A stretch of DNA of 64,000 nt from Treponema medium. GTDB taxonomy: Bacteria > Spirochaetota > Spirochaetia > Treponematales > Treponemataceae. This document shows, piece by piece, positions 27,975 to 38,652 of the stretch (position 1 is the first letter of the stretch; each line of letters starts with the position of its first letter). A model generated the notes under the pieces. It was not told where the DNA came from, did not search any database, and worked only from the letters and a program-made list of their open reading frames with translations. The stretch spans positions 682,001 to 746,000 of the forward strand of contig NZ_CP031393.1 of the NCBI RefSeq assembly GCF_017161265.1, given 5' to 3'. The translations under genes and the position numbers were made by a program.

Positions 27975-28276
27975 ACGCAATCCTTTTGCATAAAACGTTG
28001 TCCTAAATTTTCAAAACCGGTAAACAGACGATTTCAAATCCTTCAATAATATCTTTCCCATTCATTGAGTAACCATAGTTCTTTTTGTAGCAACCGTGGT
28101 TCTTTCTTTTAAAAAGACCACATTTTTCTCTGCAATGATGATAGTATCGAGTGATGATAATAGTATCAAGCGGATTGTTTCGGTTTGATGAGAAGTAAAA
28201 ATTAATGGGTAATTTGTAATTAAGAATTAAGAATTCATAATTATGAATTACCCATTAAAAAAGACAGGAGGTCTAT
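27975..28276. other. Intergenic region with short repeats before the surface lipoprotein gene
   Basis: No gene seen. It has a direct repeat around GATGATA...AGTATC (28136-28171), an element TTTTCAAAACCGGTAAACAG similar to one near 32321, and a palindrome with arms TTAATGGGTAATT (28202-28214) and AATTACCCATTAA (28247-28259) containing an inner AATTCATAATTATGAATT. The palindrome ends just before the ribosome site of the next gene, so it may affect its expression. Confidence 0.5.
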
Positions 28277-31229
<2,953 letters not shown>

Positions 31230-31239
31230 TTCAATGGAT

Positions 31240-31444
31240 AATTCATAATTCATAATTATGAATTACCAATTAAATCGACCGCTTTCACGTTGGAGGAAAC
31301 TTCGGCATGGGGGCGGTTTATCCATTGAAAATATCGCACAAGCGACTGGTCTTTCCCAAGCCGAGGTCGAAGCGCTGAACTAATTCATAATTAAGAATTC
31401 TTAATTATGAATTATCAATTAAATTGGCCGCTTTCACGTTGGAG
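31240..31444. repeat. AT-rich palindromes and a direct repeat around a gene remnant
   Basis: Palindromes built on AATTCATAATTATGAATT occur near 31240-31265 and 31384-31415. Each is followed by a direct repeat, CCAATTAAATCGACCGCTTT (31265) and TCAATTAAATTGGCCGCTTT (31415), both continuing CACGTTGGAG. The copies are 150 bases apart and bracket a remnant frame. A related palindrome lies at 28202-28259. This may mark a transposition or recombination event. Confidence 0.65.
31312..31383 (+). pseudogene. Short remnant resembling the C-terminus of a PD-(D/E)XK transposase-type protein
   Basis: The frame ends GGLSIENIAQATGLSQAEVE plus ALN and stops at 31383. This helix-turn-helix-like tail resembles the end of Rpn/PD-(D/E)XK nuclease family transposases. 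Nothing of the nuclease core is present. A second tiny frame (TAEGIGKIEAEGLPLI) follows the second direct repeat and may be a related scrap. Confidence 0.4.
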
Positions 31445-31514
31445 TAAACAATGTAAGAACTTGAATGAACTGCCCCTAACGGCTGAGGGTATCGGTAAAA
31501 TTGAAGCGGAAGGG

Positions 31515-32270
31515 TTACCACTTATATTGCAGCAGTAAAATACGCAATGCTTCGCGGTTGGTAACACCGAACAGCTTGCACGCAGCCGCCATGTCTTTTT
31601 TGACAACAGAAACACTGACGTTATAGCGCTCTGCAAGAACTTCGTATGTTTTCCCCTCCTTTATTGAACCGATGATAAAGGCCTGCTGCCGCTCTGAAAG
31701 GTTATAACGTGAAAGTTTTAAAGAAGAACCCTTAGGCGGCAGTTCAATTTTTGCGGCAACGACCTCTGTCGGCAGGAGCAGATAGGATAACTTTTCTGAA
31801 AGTCTGTCATACACACAGGCAAAAAGGGCAAAATAGAAAAAACTCACTGCAATTTCAAACAAAAAGAGCTTTAAACCGAAGGACAAATACAACCCACACA
31901 CAATAATTATCCAGTATATTCCAAGAATAATCAGTTTTCTCTTTCTGTTTAGGATAAAATCTCCATTAATAAAACAGAAAATAATACCTGTTATAAACAG
32001 CAGCGTACCGATGCCGATAAAACCGATGTGCGTGGTCATTCCTCCTTCAAGAAAAAAAAGAATATATGAAAGTTTTTTATAATGAGGAAACATGAACAAT
32101 ATAAAACAAAGTACCAGACAAAAACCGTTGACGGCAATCTCAATCCATTTTACTCCGGGAATAAACGAAACAAAAGGAATAACGGTTGTAATATTCATTA
32201 TTAAAGCAACGCATAATGCAATGATTCCAAACCCGTACATAATGCGGTATGGATTAAAAAACTCCTTCAT
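31515..32270 (-). CDS. Membrane-bound LuxR-type transcriptional regulator
   Basis: It has 251 residues. The first about 180 contain six or so membrane helices and no recognised sensor domain; the last 65 are a LuxR-type helix-turn-helix (LSERQQAFIIGSIKEGKTYE, VSVSVVKKDMAAACKLFGV). It therefore likely senses a membrane-associated signal and binds DNA directly without a kinase. It lies downstream of the phase-variable lipoprotein (convergent) and next to a DUF1275 gene; its targets are unknown. Confidence 0.8.
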   Translation of the reverse strand: MKEFFNPYRIMYGFGIIALCVALIMNITTVIPFVSFIPGVKWIEIAVNGFCLVLCFILFMFPHYKKLSYILFFLEGGMTTHIGFIGIGTLLFITGIIFCFINGDFILNRKRKLIILGIYWIIIVCGLYLSFGLKLFLFEIAVSFFYFALFACVYDRLSEKLSYLLLPTEVVAAKIELPPKGSSLKLSRYNLSERQQAFIIGSIKEGKTYEVLAERYNVSVSVVKKDMAAACKLFGVTNREALRILLLQYKW

Positions 32271-32378
32271 AGTAGGCGCTAGTATACCAGAGCATTTTTT
32301 TACCGTCTACCTAACACACTTTTCAAAACCGGCAACCAGACGGTTTAAAAGTTACGGTGAAAAGTCAAAAATTTCACA

Positions 32379-33074
32379 CTACACAAGCCGCTCTTCTCTT
32401 TGCAACATCACAAATGCGATAATAATAAAGAGTTCGCACAATAAAATCGATTTTTCCGCATAGTATTTTATAGTAGTAAAACCAATCATAACCCCAATAC
32501 CGAAACTTGCGATGATGAGGAGATACTTAAAAAAAGAGTGCAAATATTTGATGTCTTTTACAGCACGATACTTTGCAAGATTTATCATACTGCTTTTTAA
32601 GTTGCCGGTGATCATCGTGGTGGCTATCGGATTACCGTCAACCTTATCAAAGTTTGCGACTTGCAGCGCTGCAATAAAAGAAATAACGGAATTGATAATA
32701 TCATGCTGAAAAGACGTGCCGATTAATCCGATTGCGGCAATAACCAATACTTCAAATACCAATACCGTTGTCATTCGGGTATAATTTTTGACATAATGTT
32801 TGCTTTTTAGAAATTCTGAAATAAATATGCCGAACGCAAACGTAACAATGGGTATGATATATTTAAGAAACTTATGGAGTTCCCCATTTGCAGCAGAGAT
32901 AAACAGCAACACAAGATTACCGGTTTGCGCATTTGCAAACACCTTACCTTTTAATAGATAAGAGTAAGCATCCAAAAAGCCTCCCACTAACGAGAGGCAT
33001 ACGCCGATCACGATATTGTCATGTAATTTTTCTTCTTGTATTTGTACCGTATCCAACGGTGCACTTGGCATCAT
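32379..33074 (-). CDS. DUF1275 (YoaK-like) membrane protein
   Basis: It has 231 residues with six or seven membrane helices. The N-terminal VGGFLDAYSYLLKGKVFANA followed by QTGNLV is the hallmark of the DUF1275 family, integral membrane proteins of unknown function. Separated by 11 bases from the end of the upstream lipoprotein gene (33086), so probably co-transcribed with it. Confidence 0.85.
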   Translation of the reverse strand: MMPSAPLDTVQIQEEKLHDNIVIGVCLSLVGGFLDAYSYLLKGKVFANAQTGNLVLLFISAANGELHKFLKYIIPIVTFAFGIFISEFLKSKHYVKNYTRMTTVLVFEVLVIAAIGLIGTSFQHDIINSVISFIAALQVANFDKVDGNPIATTMITGNLKSSMINLAKYRAVKDIKYLHSFFKYLLIIASFGIGVMIGFTTIKYYAEKSILLCELFIIIAFVMLQREERLV

Positions 33075-33085
33075 CTCAATAGGTT

Positions 33086-34144
33086 TTACTCCTCTAGCTC
33101 AGACAAATCGGTAAAACTAAAACTTTTTGCATACCACTCATCAGGCTGCCATTCCCCTTTTTCGATTTTTTCATATATAGGATTAACGGTATAGCGCAAT
33201 TCGTATTCTACAATCTTGCCGGTTACAACATCCTCATAATAACAAACTTCTATATATATTTTTGAATTTTCAAAAACAAAATTTGAATATCCTTGGTGGT
33301 GCAGTGCGTTTGGCTGTATATTTGTAAAAATATCCAAAACTTTTGCATTTACGGAATGATATTCCACCAGATTTCCTTGGAATCTGACCTTTTTTCCGTT
33401 ATAATCTAGCTCTTGTCCTGTAGCAAATCGAACATCAACATTATGTGTGGAATAAATCCTTGCAACCTTGCCAATTGCATTTATATAATCGTAATTAATC
33501 TTGTCTTCTTGTTTTTCCGGAATAGAGGGTGATTCAGAGGTATTCTCATCTACATCTAATAGGTCTTCATCTTCCGAATTTCCAATCGGTTCACCGAAAT
33601 TGACGGCAATATTGTTATCAATATCTTTTGTAAATCTGGAATTAAAGGTAACGGATTTTGCATACCAAAACGATTCATTATATGTATCCAGAAAATTTCC
33701 AAAAAATACCCGTACTTCAAAACATAGGATTTTTCCGCTTTTTACGTCTGTATATGATGAGAACTCAACATATTTTTTTGTCGAATCATAGACAATATCT
33801 TCATAGTGCTGATGCATTAAAGCATTGTTGTTTTTGAGATTTTCTACATAGTCGAGAACCTCCTGCTTTATGCTGGTGTATTCAACGAGGTTGCCTTCAA
33901 ATTTTACCGTATGTCCATAAAAATTTTCAATTACTTGCCCTGTTACAAATCTACCTGTAGGAACTGCTGAATAGACCTTATTAACAGTACCAAGGTAATC
34001 CATCCCATCCTTACTTGTTACTGCGATAGACGGAGAGGTCTGCTGATCTTTCAATTTTCTTGTTAAATTTCCAAAACCATTAGAACAAGATACAAGCGAA
34101 ATTAAAAGTATGCAGCATATAGCTGTTGAGTTCACAAATTTCAT
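33086..34144 (-). CDS. Lipoprotein with two homologous repeats
   Basis: It has 352 residues; AGGAG five bases before ATG 34144 selects the start (MKFVNSTAICCILLISLVSC), with a lipobox ending LVSC. Two homologous domains, roughly residues 55-185 and 225-350, share VYSAVPTGRFVTGQ / IYSTHNVDVRFATGQ, GNLVEY and WYAKSVTF / WYAKSFSF. An acidic linker joins them. No known family was recognised. Surface or periplasmic localisation is inferred from the lipobox. Confidence 0.75.
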   Translation of the reverse strand: MKFVNSTAICCILLISLVSCSNGFGNLTRKLKDQQTSPSIAVTSKDGMDYLGTVNKVYSAVPTGRFVTGQVIENFYGHTVKFEGNLVEYTSIKQEVLDYVENLKNNNALMHQHYEDIVYDSTKKYVEFSSYTDVKSGKILCFEVRVFFGNFLDTYNESFWYAKSVTFNSRFTKDIDNNIAVNFGEPIGNSEDEDLLDVDENTSESPSIPEKQEDKINYDYINAIGKVARIYSTHNVDVRFATGQELDYNGKKVRFQGNLVEYHSVNAKVLDIFTNIQPNALHHQGYSNFVFENSKIYIEVCYYEDVVTGKIVEYELRYTVNPIYEKIEKGEWQPDEWYAKSFSFTDLSELEE

Positions 34145-34200
34145 AAAAACTCCTTTCTTTATTGGGAACATCTCGATTTTACTTTTGATCATATATTATT

Positions 34201-34229
34201 ATGATAGGGCTAAACTTATCGCCTGTCAA
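34201..34229 (-). promoter_or_regulatory. Sigma-70 type promoter of the two-repeat lipoprotein
   Basis: Minus strand: TTGACA (34224-34229), 17 bases, TATCAT (34201-34206). Perfect -35, ideal spacing, -10 with five matches. It would start transcription about 50 bases before the ATG at 34144. Confidence 0.8.
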
Positions 34230-34266
34230 CAGTTGTAGAAATAGATGTCAAACCTTTCCGTAAGTC

Positions 34267-34311
34267 TTTTGAAATATACGACGCAGTAGATGAGTCGTAT
34301 ATTTCAAAAGG
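34267..34311. repeat. Perfect 17-bp-arm palindrome upstream of the LysM gene
   Basis: CTTTTGAAATATACGAC pairs with GTCGTATATTTCAAAAG over an 11-base loop. It lies between divergent promoters. No T-run follows on the plus strand; it could be a cruciform, a repeat or an operator. Confidence 0.6.
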
Positions 34312-34381
34312 AATTTCCTTTTGTATTGACTAAGATATGCCGATATTATAAAAGTAAGGTTTTAACAGAAGGAGTAGTGTA

Positions 34382-35416
34382 ATGGCAGCTAAAATAGGCA
34401 TAAAACTCGCAGATGGAATGTTTTTTCCCATTATGGACGACGATGCATCCGCCTCTGAAACGCTTGAATTAACTACGGTACGCGATAATCAACGAAGTGT
34501 ACAAATTAATTTGTTCAAAAAAGAGGATGATACTTCTGACCCTTTGTATATCGGTTCACTGATTGTTGAAGATATTCATGAGAAGGCCGCTGGGGAACCA
34601 ACAATAGAATTAAAATTAGAGCTTGACGAAGATAAAAATCTTTCCGCCGAGGCTGTTGATAAAGATTCAGGTTCGCATCAAGCACTTCGAGTATCATTGG
34701 AAACATTTGCGGATCAAGCATTTGATGATCTTGATTTTGATTTAAGTTCGGAAGCGGCTGATGCCGACATCAATCTTTCCGCGGCTAACGTGAATACCGA
34801 TGATAGTTCCGAAAGTCATCAGGACTTTTCTGCCGCAGCTTTTTATGCTGATGAAGACGATGAAAAAGAACCTGAGCCGAAACGCGGAATGCCGGTTTGG
34901 CTTTTAATTTTACTTATTCTACTCGGTATCGCCGCATTAGTACTCGGTATCCTGTTGCTAACGAAAAAAAATCTTGCCGAAGAAGACCGTCCGATGGTTG
35001 TACAACCTGAGGTTGCCGCAGTTATACCATCTCAAAAGCGTCCCGTACAAGAATCTCCCGCTTCAAATACGGCGCCGTCATTACCGGCAGATAAATCGGT
35101 AACTGAACCTCCGGCACCTCAAGCAGCTGCACCAACCCAGCCGGTTAAACCGGAACCGTCGGCAGCTCAGCAGGAACAACCGGTAAAACAAGAACCGCCC
35201 GTTCAGCAAACAGAACCTGCGGTAAAGGAACCGGCTGCCTCCATACCGGCACAGAAAGCAATCCGTTATAAGCTTCGTTGGGGCGATACGCTTTGGGATC
35301 TATCCGAAACGTATTACCGCAATCCGTGGTTGTATACGAAGATTGCGAAGCATAACAAACTCAAAAATCCTGATTTAATCATTTCGGGAACCTATATTGA
35401 AATTCCTCCGCAGTAA
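34382..35416 (+). CDS. Single-pass membrane protein with C-terminal LysM domain
   Basis: It has 344 residues. Residues 1-165 are acidic and probably cytoplasmic; a membrane helix at about 168-195 (GMPVWLLILLILLGIAALVL) is followed by a Pro/Gln/Glu-rich spacer. A LysM domain at 295-343 (YKLRWGDTLWDLSETYYRNP) binds peptidoglycan. The GGAG site is six bases before the ATG. The lytic transglycosylase and uppP follow, so this is a cell-wall unit. An intrinsic-terminator-like hairpin lies just after its stop. Confidence 0.85.
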   Translation: MAAKIGIKLADGMFFPIMDDDASASETLELTTVRDNQRSVQINLFKKEDDTSDPLYIGSLIVEDIHEKAAGEPTIELKLELDEDKNLSAEAVDKDSGSHQALRVSLETFADQAFDDLDFDLSSEAADADINLSAANVNTDDSSESHQDFSAAAFYADEDDEKEPEPKRGMPVWLLILLILLGIAALVLGILLLTKKNLAEEDRPMVVQPEVAAVIPSQKRPVQESPASNTAPSLPADKSVTEPPAPQAAAPTQPVKPEPSAAQQEQPVKQEPPVQQTEPAVKEPAASIPAQKAIRYKLRWGDTLWDLSETYYRNPWLYTKIAKHNKLKNPDLIISGTYIEIPPQ

Positions 35417-37625
35417 GATACTACGTTACAAGCAAGAACGATTTCTGCGTTCTTGCTTGCTCCTTTTTTTTCGGCTCCGTCTTTCTTTTTTCTGTCTTTT
35501 CCTCTTTACCGGTTCTGTCACAGTCTGTGCTGTAGATAGAAGCGCCGCTCTATTAAAAGATCTAAAAGCCGGAAATTACGACTTTTTCTTACAGGCAGAC
35601 AACAAAGCCTATCGCAGTATCAAAATGATGGGACACGGCAGCGCCTACTATGTAGGTTTACACCTGAAACGTGCAGGCTACAAACAAGCCGCCCGTTTCT
35701 ACTTTGACCTTGGAGAAAAGTTGTACGAATCACCGCTGAACCGATTGTGCCGCGAAGAATTATACGAAACAGGCTCTCCCTCCGACTGCTTACAATCCGT
35801 ACAAAAACGCTTGCAGGAACTTGCCGGAACGACTACTGCACTCGGGCAAGAAGATACGGTACAGGCTGAAAAAGAGCGATTATCGTTATTGGAAATTCGG
35901 CTCCTTTTGCAAACAGGCGCTTACGGCAGTATTACACAAGCGCCGGAAACCTTGTATCTTACCGGCCCGCTGACAGTGGAGCTTGTCGATGCCTTTCCTC
36001 GCTTCGGTAAAGACCTGCCGCCGTTTTTATATAAGCTCGCCGAAGCCCGCATAGCGGTTTTTGAAAAACGCTATACGGAAGCATGGAGTTCCGTACAAGA
36101 GGCTTTCAGTATGAAGAATGCCTTTGCAGATTTTACGTTTTCCGGTCTGCTCTCCGATATTGGCAAGGCGGGTACTTATGGAACAGAGAACTCCGCTGAG
36201 GCAGCTGCTTTTTTTGAAGATTTTGCAGTACGAATACAAAATAGCGGTAATAAGCAGCTTTCCGGTACGGATATGCGCCGCTGCCTCTTTTATACTTCAT
36301 TTTATGCAGCCCGTTGCCGGACGAAAATCGGCGGCGCTGCGCAACGTGAACAAGCCGTAAAACTTTTCTTACAGGCAGCTGAACTGGCCGATTCCGCTTC
36401 CGACTTTGATTCTGCAACGTGGTACTATTTGGATACCATGCGGATGCTCGGCTTATCCCGTTACCTCAAAGCGCTGGCGGATACGGCAGCCCGCTGGAAA
36501 AACCCCGCATGGTACGCCGATTTGGTACAATCGTTACGGGCGCAGCTGACCGCGGCAAAGGATTGGAAAAACTTAGAAACACTCCATACTGTGTTAGCAA
36601 AAACAACATTGCCGGAGCAGCGGGCTGCCGTTGCTTACACGCTTGCCTGCGCCGGACAGCTTCCGCCGGACAGAACGGCACGGTTACTGCAAGAAGCCGC
36701 CGGTGAATCGCACGATGCGCTGTATTACCGAATTTTAGGAACGTACCGGCTCGGCGGCGCTCAGCTGTTGAAAGAAACTTTTCAGTTCCGTAGTGAACCC
36801 CTGTCCGGCAGACATACACAATCCACCGGCACACAAGCGCAAGCCGGTGAATCGCACACTCAGTCCGACGCGGGCAAAGCGCAAACAAGCACATTTTCTC
36901 CCCAAGAGGCGCGAACGTATATCGACGGCTTGCTTCATTTCGGTTTATACGATATGGTCTATCCCCGCATTGTTGCCGTGTATCCGTCGATTTCCGCTGA
37001 AGAGGCACTACAAATCGCCCGCACGTTGGCTAGTGAAGGCCGCTATGCCGATTCGATACGGGTGATCCGCTTCTCGTTAAAAAATCAGGAAGATGCGGCA
37101 ACAAAGGAGCAGCTGGAGCTGTTGTATCCCCGTCCGTGGGGTGAACTTGTCTCGAAATACGCCGCAGAATATGGGCTGCCGGAATATCTGTTATATGCGT
37201 TAATAAGGAGCGAGAGCTTTTTTCAGCATCAGGTTGTATCAGGGGCAGGCGCGGTCGGTCTTACACAGCTGATGCCCGCAACAGCTGCGGATATCGCAAA
37301 AAAGTTAAAGGTTGCAGATTACAGCCTTACCGATCCCGAAATAAATATCAGATTCGGCGCATATTACCTTGCGGAAATGATCCGCCGATCCGATAACCGT
37401 ATTATGCCTGCCTGCTTTGCGTACAATGCAGGTATCTCACGCGTTCGCGGATGGCAAAAAAAAGCACAAGGTCTGCCGGAAGATCTCTTTTTGGAAAGTT
37501 TGGAATACGCCGAAACACGGGATTACGGGCGAAAACTACTGTCCGCTGCAACGGTATACGGAGTACTCTATTATTCGGAAGAGCCGGAAGATATTGTGCG
37601 GCTCTTTTTTAAGGAACTGTTATGA
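35397..37625 (+). CDS. Lytic murein transglycosylase (Slt family) with TPR-like region
   Basis: Cleaves peptidoglycan between MurNAc and GlcNAc. It has up to 742 residues: a signal peptide-like N-terminus (FFCLFLFTGSVTVCA), a helical superhelix-forming region to about 580, then the SLT domain with the catalytic Glu in ALIRSESFF (about residue 606), GAVGLTQLMPATA and CFAYNAGISRVRGW. The only in-frame starts are TTG at 35397, inside the LysM gene, and TTG at 35457; neither has a strong ribosome site, so the start is uncertain. Its TGA overlaps the uppP ATG. Confidence 0.9.
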   Translation: MKFLRSKILRYKQERFLRSCLLLFFRLRLSFFCLFLFTGSVTVCAVDRSAALLKDLKAGNYDFFLQADNKAYRSIKMMGHGSAYYVGLHLKRAGYKQAARFYFDLGEKLYESPLNRLCREELYETGSPSDCLQSVQKRLQELAGTTTALGQEDTVQAEKERLSLLEIRLLLQTGAYGSITQAPETLYLTGPLTVELVDAFPRFGKDLPPFLYKLAEARIAVFEKRYTEAWSSVQEAFSMKNAFADFTFSGLLSDIGKAGTYGTENSAEAAAFFEDFAVRIQNSGNKQLSGTDMRRCLFYTSFYAARCRTKIGGAAQREQAVKLFLQAAELADSASDFDSATWYYLDTMRMLGLSRYLKALADTAARWKNPAWYADLVQSLRAQLTAAKDWKNLETLHTVLAKTTLPEQRAAVAYTLACAGQLPPDRTARLLQEAAGESHDALYYRILGTYRLGGAQLLKETFQFRSEPLSGRHTQSTGTQAQAGESHTQSDAGKAQTSTFSPQEARTYIDGLLHFGLYDMVYPRIVAVYPSISAEEALQIARTLASEGRYADSIRVIRFSLKNQEDAATKEQLELLYPRPWGELVSKYAAEYGLPEYLLYALIRSESFFQHQVVSGAGAVGLTQLMPATAADIAKKLKVADYSLTDPEINIRFGAYYLAEMIRRSDNRIMPACFAYNAGISRVRGWQKKAQGLPEDLFLESLEYAETRDYGRKLLSAATVYGVLYYSEEPEDIVRLFFKELL
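35430..35470 (+). terminator. Intrinsic-terminator-like hairpin after the LysM gene, inside the transglycosylase 5' end
   Basis: AAGCAAGAACG pairs with CGTTCTTGCTT across a 7-base loop and is followed by GCTCC and T8. The arrangement fits an intrinsic terminator or attenuator. It lies within the transglycosylase reading frame if the TTG at 35397 is used. Confidence 0.7.
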
Positions 37626-38431
37626 CGATTATACAAGCAATTTTACTCGGCGCCGTTCAAGGCGTTGCCGAATTTCTTCCTATTTCAAGCTCCGGCCATC
37701 TCGCCGTAGCCGAGTACTTTTTGGGACATACCGATGTTCCCATCATTTTTGATATTCTGCTGCATATCGCGACCCTCGGAGCAGTTTGTATTGTGTTTTA
37801 CAAACAGATATGGCGGCTTTTAACCGTACTCGGCCGGTTTATTATCAGGAAAAATACGATAGAAGACAGTGCAGACCTTAAACTAATCGGTGCGCTGCTC
37901 ATTTCTACCGTTGTTACCGGCGTTATCGGTATCGTTCTGAAAGATATTGTACAGGCAAAAAACATGCTGTTTATCGCAGTCTGTTTTATTATTACCGGTA
38001 TTGTGCTTTTGCTTTCAGCCAAACTGCAACCGAAAAAAAACGTTGCCGTGCCGTCCGTGCTGCAAGCGGTGATTATCGGAGCCGCGCAAGGTATCGGCGT
38101 ACTGCCGGGTATTTCACGCTCAGGGTCTACCATCGCAGCGGCGCTTTTAACCGGTGTAAACCGCGAAAAAGCCGGAGAGTATTCGTTTCTTCTATCTATT
38201 CCGGCCATCCTCGCCGCGTTTATCTTTGAACTGAAATCAGCCGATACCATAAGCGGTTCAATTGGCATCGCCGCGCTGATTGCGGGGATGCTGACCTCTT
38301 TTATCGTAGGCTTTTTTTCATTGATCTTTTTGCTCAAATTGATAAAAGGGGGAAAGCTCGGCTTATTCGCCTGCTATTTAATTCCTGCGGGGATTATATT
38401 ATTCGGTGCAGTCGGCATCTTTCATGTATAA
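37622..38431 (+). CDS. uppP: Undecaprenyl-diphosphatase
   Basis: Recycles the lipid carrier for peptidoglycan and other envelope polymers by removing a phosphate from undecaprenyl diphosphate. It has 269 residues with about eight membrane segments. The catalytic motifs are FLPISSSGHLAVAEYFLG near residue 20 and GISRSGSTIAAALLTG near 162. Overexpression of the family gives bacitracin resistance in other bacteria. The ATGA overlap with the transglycosylase gene implies coupled translation. Confidence 0.97.
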   Translation: MTIIQAILLGAVQGVAEFLPISSSGHLAVAEYFLGHTDVPIIFDILLHIATLGAVCIVFYKQIWRLLTVLGRFIIRKNTIEDSADLKLIGALLISTVVTGVIGIVLKDIVQAKNMLFIAVCFIITGIVLLLSAKLQPKKNVAVPSVLQAVIIGAAQGIGVLPGISRSGSTIAAALLTGVNREKAGEYSFLLSIPAILAAFIFELKSADTISGSIGIAALIAGMLTSFIVGFFSLIFLLKLIKGGKLGLFACYLIPAGIILFGAVGIFHV

Positions 38432-38440
38432 ATTAAAGCA

Positions 38441-38631
38441 GGGCAAACGCATCAGGCACTTTTTGAGATACCCCCGCAGAATAATATAGGCTGTTCAACC
38501 AGAGTTGAACCTTTACGGTTCAAATGGTCTCACTGCCTATATTATTCTGTGGAATTTGATTTACTCTGCCTGATGCATTTGCCCGCTTACCGAAAAAAAA
38601 TGTGGGAAATTTTATTCCTTAAAATTTCCCA
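38441..38631 (-). repeat. Nested palindromic repeat, family A, copy 3 (inverted)
   Basis: Outer arms GGGCAAACGCATCAGGC (38441-38457) and TGCCTGATGCATTTGCCC (38567-38584); inner arms CGCAGAATAATATAGGC (38475-38491) and GCCTATATTATTCTGTG (38535-38551); then GTGGGAAATTTT with AAAATTTCCCAC (38602-38631). The core GTTCAACCAGAGTTGAACC and ACGGTTCAAATGGTCTCAC is the reverse complement of copy 1. Arms differ between copies but remain complementary, which suggests selection for pairing or copying as palindromes. Confidence 0.85.
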
Positions 38632-38652
38632 CAGAAGGGAGGGGAAATAATA

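Noticed and set aside
35397-35460. Frameshift at the 5' end of the transglycosylase gene because no ATG is available
   Set aside because: The frame is open through a plausible signal peptide and TTG starts exist; the start is uncertain but no break is needed.
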